Notes: generated by a model not told the origin, from the sequence alone. Counted from the stretch's first letter, positions 33,345 through 42,996 are shown. The stretch: 64,000 nt of DNA from UBA1366 sp047602575 (GCA_047602575.1 JASGGY010000003.1:310001-374000); one strand, 5' to 3'. A program made the numbers and translations.

Positions 33345-34490
33345 CTATTTTGCCGCATCAAGCTTTCCGCCGAACCCGCCGGCAAAGTCGCCGATGCCGT
33401 AGAGCAGCAAAATCTGGTCGTAATCGCCGTCGGCAAGCGCGCTGAACGACTCGTCCGAACACGACAGATCCACCACGGTGATGGACGAATAGTGCTGCGT
33501 GAGATAGGGCAGAAAACACTGCGCGAATGAGTCCTTGACCACAAGGAGCTTCTTCCCGCTTTCACTGTTGGTGGTGATCTTCATAAGCGGCGATGGTGCG
33601 CCGAGGTAGTAATTGTATTTGTTGAGCCCCTCCAGATACCGGCTGAAATACAGAGTTTGGTATGTTCTTACATTTTCGTTTGTGTCATAAACTTCAACCG
33701 ATTCCACAGAAACGCCGTTTTTGGGCGTATACAAATCGATTGAGTCCGCTTCGTACTTCGCCAGCGGGGCTTGCGCGTAATACGAGCCGTAGAAGCCGTC
33801 GGAAACGTGCCGGATGTCGTAATTACTCAGCTTTACCGCGCCGTTGCCCATTTTTGCGGCGGCGGCGGTATAGGCGTAATAGGCACCCAGCGGCGTCCAG
33901 TGCATATCGTTGCGGTAATAGATATACTCATCGCGCGCGGAATACAGCACGCTGTACGCGTCAAGCGGAATCACGTCCTTGCCCAGCGCCTCGTAAACGC
34001 CATAGATGATGCTTTTCTGGTCAGCGTTCGGTTCAAGCGGCGAGAGGTCGTCGAAATAAATCCCCGCCGCGGACGGCACAAGCATCATATAGACGGGGAT
34101 TTTTGTTGACTGGGCAAAGCTTTTTACGGCGGCGACGGATTGGTCAAGCCCCGCTGCGGGGATGTCCGTTGTGCGGTCGGCGTAGCGGTTTTCGAGGAAA
34201 TACACGCCGTTGACCGACGACGCACCGCAGGCTAGCCTTAACCGAATGTGCAGCGCCGTCCAGCTGTCACGGAAAAACAAGTGATCTGCCGCAAAACCGT
34301 CCACGCCGTCCATAAAGCTGCCGTTTATATAGGACGAAAGCGTCGGTGACGGGAAGTCCGCCAGAGCGCGGTTTTCCTTTTCTGAAAAAACCTTCCCGCG
34401 GGAAAGGATGCTCCCCACGCAAAGAATCACCAGAAAGCCGAAAAAGAACAGCACGGACAAGCGCTGCGCCAGCGCGGAAAGCTTTGTCAC
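33345..34490 (-). CDS. DHHW-type surface polymer acylation protein
   Basis: 381 residues: one N-terminal membrane helix (LSVLFFFGFLVILCVGSIL), then an extracytoplasmic SGNH-like fold as in AlgX/AlgJ. RNDMHWTPLGAYYAY is the DHHW-like motif (here N-D-M-H-W) and VVKDSFAQCFLPYL is the GDS-like serine region. Such proteins transfer acyl groups to exopolysaccharide together with an MBOAT protein. GTG start at 34490 with GGGAGGG. It lies 18 bases behind the MBOAT gene. Confidence 0.85.
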   Translation of the reverse strand: MTKLSALAQRLSVLFFFGFLVILCVGSILSRGKVFSEKENRALADFPSPTLSSYINGSFMDGVDGFAADHLFFRDSWTALHIRLRLACGASSVNGVYFLENRYADRTTDIPAAGLDQSVAAVKSFAQSTKIPVYMMLVPSAAGIYFDDLSPLEPNADQKSIIYGVYEALGKDVIPLDAYSVLYSARDEYIYYRNDMHWTPLGAYYAYTAAAAKMGNGAVKLSNYDIRHVSDGFYGSYYAQAPLAKYEADSIDLYTPKNGVSVESVEVYDTNENVRTYQTLYFSRYLEGLNKYNYYLGAPSPLMKITTNSESGKKLLVVKDSFAQCFLPYLTQHYSSITVVDLSCSDESFSALADGDYDQILLLYGIGDFAGGFGGKLDAAK

Positions 34491-34508
34491 AGATTTCCCT
34501 CCCTTGCT

Positions 34509-35912
34509 TTAATACAAATTGTATAAGAACGGGTTATAATCACTGCCGGCGATGTAAGCCGTGCAGAGCATGAGCAGCAGGAGCTGTAAAAACGGCTTCA
34601 TCAGCGTGAACACTTCATAGCGCGTCTGGCTCAGGCGTTTTCCCAAGCGCGCGGGCAGGCTGGAGGAAAAGAACACGCAAAGCACAAAGAACAGCAGTCC
34701 CCTGTTTAACAGCGACAGCGCCGTTTTGTCGTAAAGCTTCCCGGTGAAGCCGCCCAGTGCGCGGAAATACGCACCCGCTTCTTCCATCGAGCCGGTGACG
34801 AACATCACCCAGCCCGCAAGCACCAGTAAAAAGGTCACAATCGCGGGCGCGGGATTCGGCAGGCGCGCCAGAAGCTTGCCGTGCTTGTGTTTTTCCAGCA
34901 GAATCAGCGCAAAGAAATACAGTCCCCAGATCGCGAAATTGAGCCGCGCACCGTGCCAGATGCCAAAGAGCGTCCATGTCAGCGCGAGCGCAGCGGTACG
35001 GCGCAGCGCACCGTGCGATTTGCCCGTCAACGGCTCGAGAACGTACAGCCGGAACCAGTCCACAAGTGTGATGTTCCAGCGTTTCCAGAAATCCGTCACG
35101 CTGCGCGCGGCATACGGGGTGCTGAAATTGTCCGGAAAGTCAAAGCCCAGCAGCTTACCCAAGCCCTGCGCCATGTCCGAATAGCCGGAGAAGTCAAAAT
35201 AAATCTCAAACGCAAACGCGAGAATCCCAATCCATGCGCCCAGCAGCGAAAGCCCGCCGTAATCAAGCGGCTTGACCGCCTGCCACAAAGGACCGATGTT
35301 GTTGGCGAGCAGCACCTTTTTCGACAAGCCCTTGACAAACAGCTCCACACCGGCGGCAAGCTTCGCCGCGGTGAGCTTGCGGCTGACCAGCTGCGCTTCG
35401 ATTTCGGCATACCGCACCGCCGGACCGGCAGACACCAGCGGGAACATTGCCGCAAATGCCCCATAGGTCACAAAGCTTTTCTGAACGGTAACTTTTCCGC
35501 GCCAAAGATCGATGAGATAGCTCATATTACGGAAGGTATAAAACGAAATGCCCACCGGCAGCACCGCGTCCGGCACGGTCAGGCTCAGGTGAAACAGCCG
35601 GTTGATGCCTTGCGTCAGCGGCGGGAAGTACGCAAACCCGCACAGAACCGCGAGATTGAACGTCAGAAACAGCGCAAACCAGAGCCTATGCTGCACGGGC
35701 TTTTCGCGCGCACGGTCAAGCAGCAGCCCGCCGCCGAAATTCGCAGCCGCCGACAGCACCAGAACCAGCACATACACCGGCTCACCCCAGCTGTAAAACA
35801 GCAGCCCCGTGACAAGCAGCACCGCGTTTTTGTATTTCGCCGGCGCGAGGTAATATACCGCCATCGCCAGCGGCAGGAAAAAATACAGAAAACTCAGCCC
35901 TGACAGCAGCAA
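34509..35912 (-). CDS. MBOAT family membrane O-acyltransferase
   Basis: 467 residues, about 11 membrane helices. SFLYFFLPLAMAVYYL and LLFYSWGEP at the start, the FYTFRNMSYLIDLWRG loop, YFDFSGYSDMAQGLGKLLGF, TDFWKRWNITLVDWFR and GIWHGARLNF with the conserved active-site His are AlgI/DltB family hallmarks. It moves acyl groups across the membrane for polymer O-acylation with the DHHW partner downstream. TTG start at 35912 with AAGGAGG 8 bases upstream. Confidence 0.92.
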   Translation of the reverse strand: MLLSGLSFLYFFLPLAMAVYYLAPAKYKNAVLLVTGLLFYSWGEPVYVLVLVLSAAANFGGGLLLDRAREKPVQHRLWFALFLTFNLAVLCGFAYFPPLTQGINRLFHLSLTVPDAVLPVGISFYTFRNMSYLIDLWRGKVTVQKSFVTYGAFAAMFPLVSAGPAVRYAEIEAQLVSRKLTAAKLAAGVELFVKGLSKKVLLANNIGPLWQAVKPLDYGGLSLLGAWIGILAFAFEIYFDFSGYSDMAQGLGKLLGFDFPDNFSTPYAARSVTDFWKRWNITLVDWFRLYVLEPLTGKSHGALRRTAALALTWTLFGIWHGARLNFAIWGLYFFALILLEKHKHGKLLARLPNPAPAIVTFLLVLAGWVMFVTGSMEEAGAYFRALGGFTGKLYDKTALSLLNRGLLFFVLCVFFSSSLPARLGKRLSQTRYEVFTLMKPFLQLLLLMLCTAYIAGSDYNPFLYNLY

Positions 35913-35925
35913 AATACCTACCTCC

Positions 35926-36645
35926 TTATTCTGCCCATAAATCGTCTGTTGCGATTTCTATTTGAAATATACCATCATCTGACGAACCAATTCCAAACCA
36001 GAATTTGATATAACTTTTTTTATTTTTTGGATTACGATAGTACAATGAGTGCAATTTTTCCTCAGTAGGTTTACCGAAATATTTTTTAACATCTTCCTTA
36101 CTTACCATATCACCAATTCGAAATTTATATATTCCACTGATGGTATTAAATTCATCTCGATTAGAAAAAGCAATAAATGCAACTTTGTTTTTAACACTAT
36201 AATTGTCAATAGTGCATTCTTTGAGAATGACATCTCCTACTTCATCTCCTTGATACATGATTGATTCACCAATATATCCGCTACCTGCATCAACGGCATT
36301 AGCCATTCTCAACCCGAATCCTTCACCCAGATCTTCTACTGTATCAGGGAAAGACACCTTTTTGCCCGCTATGTAGATATTATTCAGTGCATCGTCAAAG
36401 TCGAATTGTATTTCGCCGTCCTTATTCTTTGTTATCACATTTTCCGGATAGTCCTCACTTTCTGTTATTGCGGTAGTCGTGGCGGTGGTGGTTACTGCCG
36501 CCGATGATGCCGTGGTTTGTGCGGCTTTGGTCTGTGCTGTCGATGTAGCGCTAACAGATGTATTGGAATCTGTGTTCCCTGCACATCCTGATACCAATAC
36601 TGCAATGGTTACTAAAATGAATACCGGCTTAAGTCTCGACTTCAT
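35926..36645 (-). CDS. Lipoprotein of unknown function, AT-rich
   Basis: 239 residues. Signal peptide with lipobox VSGC (Cys21), a long Ser/Thr/Ala linker (about 25-62), then a globular part with VSFPDTVEDLGEGFGLR and FRIGDMVSKEDVKKYFGKP, a pattern seen in small Clostridial lipoproteins with a beta-rich repeat. Base use is clearly more AT-rich than the flanking genes (AAA, ATT, TAT codons dominate), so recent acquisition is possible. It is 13 bases upstream of the MBOAT gene and may be co-transcribed. Confidence 0.75.
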   Translation of the reverse strand: MKSRLKPVFILVTIAVLVSGCAGNTDSNTSVSATSTAQTKAAQTTASSAAVTTTATTTAITESEDYPENVITKNKDGEIQFDFDDALNNIYIAGKKVSFPDTVEDLGEGFGLRMANAVDAGSGYIGESIMYQGDEVGDVILKECTIDNYSVKNKVAFIAFSNRDEFNTISGIYKFRIGDMVSKEDVKKYFGKPTEEKLHSLYYRNPKNKKSYIKFWFGIGSSDDGIFQIEIATDDLWAE

Positions 36646-36866
36646 GTAAATCCTCCCGAAATTTCTGTAAGTTCAAATGTTGCTGCTGTCATCCTCCGTC
36701 ATTGGCTGCGTTAAGACAAAAGATGCGTTACATGATTGATTCTGGCATAGGAATGTAACGAACCCTTTTTCGACAAGCTCATTCTCCTTATTTTAACACA
36801 AGCCGCACCTCCCGTCAACAGCCGTTTTGCGCTGGCGGGATGTTTTTGCGTAATTTTCTGCACCTC

Positions 36867-36895
36867 TTGCTTTTTTCGGAAATTTGTATTATAAT
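36867..36895 (+). promoter_or_regulatory. Promoter of the patatin gene
   Basis: TTGCTT (36867-36872), 17-base spacer, TATAAT (36890-36895), 31 bases before the start codon. Confidence 0.7.
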
Positions 36896-36925
36896 CAAAC
36901 TATCAAATGATTGCCGGAGGAACGA

Positions 36926-37798
36926 ATGAAGCTTGGACTTGTGCTGGAGGGCGGTGCCAGCAGGACGCTGTTTTCATGCGGCGTGCTGGATTTTTTTCTG
37001 GATAAGGAACTCATCGCGGACTATCTGATCGGAACCTCCGCCGGCATTGCCTACGGGGTGTCCTACGCGTCGGCACAGCGCGGCAGGAATCTGGAGATTA
37101 CCAAAAAATACATGGCTGACGCGCGTTATATGGGCGTGAAGCATTTGCTGAACCGCCGCAACCGCAGCTATTACAACATGGATTTTGTTTACGACGAAAT
37201 CCCCAACGAGCTGATTCCGTTTGATTATGAGAAATTCGCGGCGTTTCGCGGGGACGTGGTCGCGACGGTAACAAACATCGCCACCGGCGAGGCGGAGTAC
37301 ATCCCCGTTGACCGGAGCGACCGGAAGTTTATCGCACTGCGCGCCAGCTGTGCGCTGCCGATGCTGTTTCCGCAGATTCAGATCGGCGAAAGCTTTTATA
37401 TGGACGGCGGCATTGCCGATTCCATCCCGTTTGAACAAGCGCTGCGCAGCGGCTGCGATAAGGTGATTGTGGTTCTGACACGTGAAAAGGGCTATGTCAA
37501 GCACACGGAAAAAACGACGCTTGCCGCGAAGCTTTTTTACCGCAAGCACCCGAAATTCGCACAGGCGATCGCGGCGCGCGCGGAGCATTATAACAACGCC
37601 GTCCGCCGGCTGCGCGAGCTTGAGCGGGAGGGCAAGGCGTTTGTCATCACCCCGCGCACCACGCTCGGCACTTCCCGCACCGAGTCAGATCCGCACAAGC
37701 TCACCGCGCTCTATAAAATCGGCTACACACAGGCAAAAAGCTGTTACCGCGAGCTGACGGCATTTATGAATCAGACAAGCCCGGCGGCGGTTCGGTAA
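36926..37798 (+). CDS. Patatin-like phospholipase
   Basis: 290 residues from ATG 36926, 6 bases after GGAGG. Ser-Asp dyad enzyme: LVLEGGASRTLF (oxyanion loop), nucleophile Ser38 in IGTSAGIAYG and Asp160 in YMDGGIADS. It resembles bacterial YjjU/RssA-type patatins that release fatty acids from membrane lipids. First gene of a plus-strand series with the DUF1801 and DUF1697 genes. Confidence 0.92.
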   Translation: MKLGLVLEGGASRTLFSCGVLDFFLDKELIADYLIGTSAGIAYGVSYASAQRGRNLEITKKYMADARYMGVKHLLNRRNRSYYNMDFVYDEIPNELIPFDYEKFAAFRGDVVATVTNIATGEAEYIPVDRSDRKFIALRASCALPMLFPQIQIGESFYMDGGIADSIPFEQALRSGCDKVIVVLTREKGYVKHTEKTTLAAKLFYRKHPKFAQAIAARAEHYNNAVRRLRELEREGKAFVITPRTTLGTSRTESDPHKLTALYKIGYTQAKSCYRELTAFMNQTSPAAVR

Positions 37799-37824
37799 AC
37801 ATTACGACACAGGGGGATGGAGCT

Positions 37825-38244
37825 ATGTGGCAATGCCCGCACTGTCAGCGCGAGTTCCGCGCGCAAAATCAACAGCATTTCTGCGGTGAAATCAAAACCG
37901 TGGATGATTATATCGCCGATCAGACGGACGAAATCCGCCCGCTGCTTGCGCAAATCCGCGCAGCCATCCGCGCAGCCGCGCCGGACGCCGCCGAGAAAAT
38001 CGCGTGGCGGATGCCGACCTTCTGGCAGGGTGAGAATCTGATTCATTTCGCGGCGGCAAAAAAGCACATCGGCATTTATCCCGGCGGCGAAGCCACTGCC
38101 GTGTTCGCCGACCGCCTGACGCAATACCATACCGCAAAGGGCAGCATTCAGCTTCCGCTTGACCAGCCCCTGCCGCTCGATTTAATCACAGACATTGTGC
38201 GCTGGCGCGTAGCCCAAGCGGCTTCCGGAAAAGGCGGGCGTTAA
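37825..38244 (+). CDS. DUF1801 family protein with N-terminal zinc finger-like motif
   Basis: 139 residues. An N-terminal CPHCQREF...HFC segment may bind zinc. The rest is the YdhG/DUF1801 domain: TDEIRPLLAQIRAAIRAAAP, EKIAWRMPTFWQGENLIHFA, HIGIYPGG and a C-terminal ITDIVRWRV. The biochemical role of the family is not settled. The stop overlaps the next start (TAATG). Confidence 0.8.
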   Translation: MWQCPHCQREFRAQNQQHFCGEIKTVDDYIADQTDEIRPLLAQIRAAIRAAAPDAAEKIAWRMPTFWQGENLIHFAAAKKHIGIYPGGEATAVFADRLTQYHTAKGSIQLPLDQPLPLDLITDIVRWRVAQAASGKGGR

Positions 38245-38789
38245 TGACGACGTATCTTGCGCTTTTACGGGGCATCAATGTGGGCGGCAACAACAAAATC
38301 GCCATGCCCGCGCTGAAAAAGGCTTTTGAACAGCACGGCTTTACCGGTGTGACCACTTACATCAACAGCGGCAATCTGATGTTTGACAGTGCGCTTGACG
38401 CGCAGGCGGTTCAAGCTGCGAGCGAAGTACTGATTGCGTCCGAATTCGGGTTTTCGGTTGCAGTCGGAGTATATTCCGCGGCGGAGCTGCGCGACGCGCT
38501 CGCACACGCGCCGGCATGGTGGAACAGTGACCCCGCGTCAAAGCACAATGCCATTTTCGTGATCCCGCCCGCGACGGCGGAGGCGGTCTGCGCGCTGGTC
38601 GGCGAAACCAAGCCGGCATATGAGCAGGTTCATGCTTACGGAAACGTCATCTTCTGGTCAGCACCCATTGAAACCTTTTCCCGCACCCGCTGGTCAAAAA
38701 TCGTGCAGAACAAGGCGGCATACAACGCGATCACAATCCGCAACGCGAACACCTTCCGCAAGCTGGTCACGCTGACCGCGTCCCGCTGA
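38244..38789 (+). CDS. DUF1697 family protein
   Basis: 181 residues. MTTYLALLRGINVGGNNKI, MPALKKAFEQHGF and VTTYINSGNLMFDS are the signature of DUF1697 proteins; the C-terminal NAYNAITIRNANTF-like end (KAAYNAITIRNANTFRKL) also fits. Function unknown. Translationally coupled to the preceding DUF1801 gene. Confidence 0.88.
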   Translation: MTTYLALLRGINVGGNNKIAMPALKKAFEQHGFTGVTTYINSGNLMFDSALDAQAVQAASEVLIASEFGFSVAVGVYSAAELRDALAHAPAWWNSDPASKHNAIFVIPPATAEAVCALVGETKPAYEQVHAYGNVIFWSAPIETFSRTRWSKIVQNKAAYNAITIRNANTFRKLVTLTASR

Positions 38790-38857
38790 TTTTCCCGTAA
38801 AAACACCGCACCTGTCAAGCAAACGCGCTCCATCGGTTTAACGAAAGGAATTTGCAT

Positions 38858-39703
38858 ATGAGAACGCTTCTGATTCTGCTCCCCGTGCTGCTCGTGATTC
38901 TCGCGGGCTTCACCGTTTATGGCAATCTGGCGCTGGACGTGACGAAATACCGCGTCCGTCACCCGAAGCTTCCCGCTGCGTTCAAGGGGATGAAAATCCT
39001 GCTGCTGTCGGATCTTCACGACAAACAGTTCGGCAAAAACTACGAGCGCCTGATTGAGAAGTGCGCACGGCAGAAGCCGACGATCATTTTCTTCACCGGC
39101 GATCTGATTACCCGCGGAGAAACCAACATCAACGCCAAGGTTGAGCTGGTGCGCAGACTGACAGCGATTGCGCCGGTTTACTTCACGCTGGGCAACCACG
39201 AGGTGGAAAACTTTGAGGCGGCAAAGGCGCTGATTCCGGCACTGGAGGAAGCGGGCGCGGTGCTGGTGGTCAACACCAAGCGGATTCTGGAAAAAGACGG
39301 CGAGTCGGTGAGCCTTTATGGGTTGTCGCTGGAAAATTCGTTTTACCGCAACAAAAACGGCGGCTACCGCTATCTCCCCCCCGTGACAAAGGACATTATC
39401 ACCGCGCGGCTGGGCGAAAAGCTCCCCGGCGAGTTCGTGATGCTGCTTGCGCACAATCCCCTGCCCTTTGAGGAATACGCGGCATGGGGCGCGGATCTGA
39501 CGTTCGCCGGTCATATGCACGGCGGCATTGTGCGGATTCCCTTTGTCAGCGACAGCGGTCTGCTTTCGCCGGAGCGCAGCTTTTTTCCGGAGTACAGCGA
39601 GGGCATTTACAACGAGGGCAAATCGGTCATGGTCGTCAGCCGCGGGCTTGGAAAATTCCGCCTGTTCAACAACCCCGAAATCGTGTTGATTTCGCTGAAA
39701 TAG
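38858..39703 (+). CDS. Metallophosphoesterase (YkuE/YaeI-like)
   Basis: 281 residues from ATG 38858 (AAAGGA 8 bases upstream). One N-terminal membrane helix or signal, then the calcineurin-like two-metal site: LLSDLHDKQFG, FFTGDLI, LGNHEVEN, LLAHNP and FAGHMHGG. Relatives hydrolyse UDP-diacylglucosamine or other phospho-compounds outside the membrane. It ends near a terminator that separates it from uvrC. Confidence 0.92.
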   Translation: MRTLLILLPVLLVILAGFTVYGNLALDVTKYRVRHPKLPAAFKGMKILLLSDLHDKQFGKNYERLIEKCARQKPTIIFFTGDLITRGETNINAKVELVRRLTAIAPVYFTLGNHEVENFEAAKALIPALEEAGAVLVVNTKRILEKDGESVSLYGLSLENSFYRNKNGGYRYLPPVTKDIITARLGEKLPGEFVMLLAHNPLPFEEYAAWGADLTFAGHMHGGIVRIPFVSDSGLLSPERSFFPEYSEGIYNEGKSVMVVSRGLGKFRLFNNPEIVLISLK

Positions 39704-39705
39704 CG

Positions 39706-39813
39706 CATAAAGGCAAATGCCTTGTCTGATGGAATGCGGATTTTCACCCGTAAAGGCAAACGCCTTGCGCGGGTGATTTTTCTTTTTTAAACCGTAAAGC
39801 GAACTGCCTTTAC
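39706..39813 (+). repeat. Three short related inverted motifs before uvrC
   Basis: TAAAGGCAAATGCCTT, TAAAGGCAAACGCCTT and TAAAGCGAACTGCCTT occur at about 39708, 39761 and 39794. The second lies in the terminator loop and the third ends 10 bases before the uvrC ribosome binding site. Confidence 0.5.
39754..39796 (+). terminator. Terminator after the metallophosphoesterase gene
   Basis: TCACCCG (39754-39760) pairs with CGGGTGA (39780-39786), followed by TTTTTCTTTTTT. Confidence 0.8.
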
Positions 39814-39825
39814 AATGGAGGATTT

Positions 39826-41657
39826 ATGTTGTTTCCGGAAAACGAACGGCTTGGGCTTCTGCGCGAAAAAACCGCGAAGCTGACAAGCGCCCCCGGCTGT
39901 TACCTGATGAAGGACAAAACGGGCAAGATCATTTATATCGGCAAGGCGAAAAACCTAAAACGGCGCGTGACAAGCTATTTCCGCGAGAATCCCGACCACA
40001 GCCCAAAGGTGGCAAAGATGGTGTCGCTGGTGCATGACTATGATTTCATCGTCACCGACAGCGAGTTTGAGGCGCTGGTGCTGGAATGCTCGCTCATCAA
40101 GCAGAACCGCCCGAAGTATAACATTCTGCTCAAGGACGACAAGGGCTACAGCTACATCCGGATTTCCGGCGGGGAATACCCGCGCCTGAGCTGCTCACTG
40201 CAGAAATACGACGACGGCGCGGACTACATCGGGCCTTACACAAGCGCATTCGCCGTGCGGCAAGCGGTTTCGGAAGCAAACCGCGTGTTCATGCTGCCGA
40301 CCTGTTCGCGGAAGTTCCCGCAGGAGTTCGGCAAGGCACGCCCGTGCCTGAACTTTTATATCAAGCAGTGCGCGGGGCTTTGCCGGGATCTTTCCCGCGG
40401 AAGAACACACATCTGCGGTGAAGCAGGCGGTGGACTATATCCGCACCGGCTCGGAAGCGTCGGTGGAACGCCTGCGCGCGGCGATGGATGCCGCGTCGGA
40501 TAACCTCGACTTTGAGCTTGCCGCAAAGCTGCGCGACCGGATTGCCGGCATCCAGAAAGCCGCCGAGAGCCAGAAGATGGTGGACGGCGACATCCGCGAT
40601 TGTGACGTGGTGGCGCTTTCGCTCAACGGGATAAACGCTGCTGCAAGTATTTTGATGTATCGCGGCGGGCGGCTGTTTGACAAGGCTGATTTTTTCCTTG
40701 GCGAGGAGGACGATGCGGCGGCGATGCGCGAGGAGTTTCTGACGAATTTCTACGCGGCAAAGGACGACATCCCACGCGAGATTTTACTGGATGCCGAGAT
40801 CGAAAATGCTGAGCTGGTTGCGCAGTTTCTCAAGGAAGAAAGCGGTCATGCTGTTTCGCTGGTTGTACCGAAACGCGGGGCGCTGCTCAGGCTCGTGACG
40901 CTGGCGCGGGCGAACGCGAGCGAATACCTGTCGCTACGCGTTGGGCGCTCCGGCAAAGAGATCATCGCGCTGGAGGAGCTGGGCAAAGCACTGGGGCTGG
41001 AAAAGCCGCCGGTGATGATCGAGAGCTACGACATCTCAAACCTCTCCTCCGCCGATATGGTTGCGGGGATGGTGGTTTTCTCCAACGGACGACCGGACAA
41101 AAAGCATTACCGCAAATTTACGATCAAAACCGTCGCCGAGCAGAACGACTACGCCTGTATGCAAGAGGTTGTGCGCCGGCGGTTTCAGGGGTATCTCGAC
41201 GGCAGCGAAAGCTTCGCGTTTTTGCCGGATCTGATTCTGCTCGACGGCGGCAAGGGTCATGTCGCGGCGGTCAAGCCGGTTTTGCAGGAGCTTGGCATCC
41301 GCGTGCCGCTGTTCGGGCTTGTCAAGGACTCGCATCACCGCACGCGTGCAATCGCAACGAGCGGGAGCGAGATTTCGCTCTCGAAAACCAGCCCCGCGTT
41401 CCGGTTGATTACGCAGATTCAGGATGAAGTCCACCGATTTTCCATCACCTTTCAAGCGGCGCGCCATAAGAAAAGCACCTATCAGATGGAGCTTACCAAA
41501 ATTCGCGGCGTGGGTGAAAAAAAAGCGCAGAAGCTATTGCTTCATTTTAAAACAAAGGACGCGCTCAAAGGCGGCAAGTACCGCAGAAATTGCAGCCGCA
41601 GCAGGTGTCAACGCGGAAACCGCCGCCGCACTGAAAGCGGCAATCGAAGGGATATAG
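39826..41657 (+). CDS. uvrC: Excinuclease ABC subunit C, with two +1 frameshifts as sequenced
   Basis: Makes both incisions in nucleotide-excision repair. Read with two one-base corrections the product is about 609 residues, the normal size. GIY-YIG domain at the start (GCYLMKDKTGKIIYIGKAKN), Cys-rich turn KQCAGLC, UVR domain (DFELAAKLRDRI), RNase H-like nuclease with VMIESYDISN and LILLDGGKGH, and the C-terminal helix-hairpin-helix IRGVGEKKAQKLLLHF...AAAAGVNAETAAALKAAI. The breaks are near 40384-40386 (CCGGG) and 41570-41571 (AAAGGCGG). Start ATG 39826 has GGAGG. Confidence 0.9.
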
Positions 41658-41666
41658 GGTGATTTT

Positions 41667-42974
41667 TTGGACAGTCAAAGCAATTTTTCTCACGCACTGA
41701 ACTTTGTCAACAGCTTTTCCAAATCCGGTAAGCCGGTGCGTGACCTTTCGCGCATCGCGGCACTGCTCGAGCGGCTGGGCAATCCGCACAAGGCGCTGCG
41801 GTTCATCCATATCGCGGGAACGAACGGAAAAGGCTCGTGCGCCCAGATGTTTGCGGAGATTTATACGGGTGCGAGCTTCCGGACGGGGCTGTCCACCTCG
41901 CCGTATATGATCGAATATGCCGACCGCATCCGCGTGGACGGCGCGAACATCCCCCCCGCCGCGCTCGAGCGCCACGCGTGGACGGTCGAAGCAGCACTCG
42001 AAGCCGATCCGGCGCGCGGTGATTATTCCCAGTTTGAAATCACCATGGCAATCGGGCTGCTGCATTTTCTTCAAAGAAACTGCGAGCTGGTGGTATTTGA
42101 GGCGGGGCTGGGCGGGCTGATGGACAGCACGAACGTCATTCCCCCGCCGCTGCTGACCGTGATCACGTCCGTTTCGCTGGATCACACGGCGATTCTGGGG
42201 AATACCCTTTCCGAAATCGCCGCGCAGAAAGCCGGCATTCTCAAGCCCGGCAGCCCCTGTGTGCTGTCTGCGGGCAATCCGGCGGATGCGGTAAATGTCA
42301 TCGCTGCGCGGGCGGAGCAGGTCGGCGCGAAGCTGCTTGTGCCCAACGAAAAAGCGCTGACGATTGACCGTATCGATTTATTCGGGACGATGTTTTCCTA
42401 CCGTGGACGGCGGTACCGGACGCGCATGACGGGGCTACACCAAATCACCAACGCGCTGACCGTCATCGAGGGTGCGGCGCTGCTTTCCCAAATGCACCGT
42501 GACCTGGCAGTCAGCGGCGAGCAGATTTGCGCCGGCATCGCCAAAGCGGCGGTGTGCGCGCGCACCGAGGTGCTTTCCCGCGATCCGCTTGTCATTCTGG
42601 ACGGCGGTCACAACGAGGGCGGCTTTGCGGCGCTGGCGGCGGTGCTGCAAACGCTGGGCGGTGCGCCGGTCACGGTGTTTGTCGGTATGCTTTCGGACAA
42701 GAACGCTGCGCAAGCTTTGGCGAAGCTGGTTCCGCTGGCATCGGAATTTATCTGCACGGACGGCTTTTATCCGAATGCAGCGCCGAAAGAAACGCTCTGC
42801 GCGCTGATCGCATCGCTGGGCGGCACGGCGCGCTGCTGCGGGGAGCTTGAATCCGAGCTTGAACAGGCAATCACGGCGGGAAAAGGCGGCGGGCGGGCGT
42901 TTGTCATCTGCGGGTCGCTGTATCTCTGCGCGGCGGTGCGCAGGATGGCGCTGTGGAACGGCAGGGCGGAGTAA
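41667..42974 (+). CDS. folC: Folylpolyglutamate / dihydrofolate synthase
   Basis: Mur-ligase fold enzyme adding glutamate to folates. 435 residues. P-loop IAGTNGKGSCAQMFA (about 48-62), FRTGLSTSPYMIEYADRIRV, EITMAIGLLHFL, VVFEAGLGGLMDSTNV and the C-terminal LVILDGGHNEGG are diagnostic. TTG start at 41667 with AGGGTGA upstream, 9 bases after the uvrC stop. Confidence 0.94.
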   Translation: MDSQSNFSHALNFVNSFSKSGKPVRDLSRIAALLERLGNPHKALRFIHIAGTNGKGSCAQMFAEIYTGASFRTGLSTSPYMIEYADRIRVDGANIPPAALERHAWTVEAALEADPARGDYSQFEITMAIGLLHFLQRNCELVVFEAGLGGLMDSTNVIPPPLLTVITSVSLDHTAILGNTLSEIAAQKAGILKPGSPCVLSAGNPADAVNVIAARAEQVGAKLLVPNEKALTIDRIDLFGTMFSYRGRRYRTRMTGLHQITNALTVIEGAALLSQMHRDLAVSGEQICAGIAKAAVCARTEVLSRDPLVILDGGHNEGGFAALAAVLQTLGGAPVTVFVGMLSDKNAAQALAKLVPLASEFICTDGFYPNAAPKETLCALIASLGGTARCCGELESELEQAITAGKGGGRAFVICGSLYLCAAVRRMALWNGRAE

Positions 42975-42996
42975 TCCGCACGGAAAGGATGCGCTT

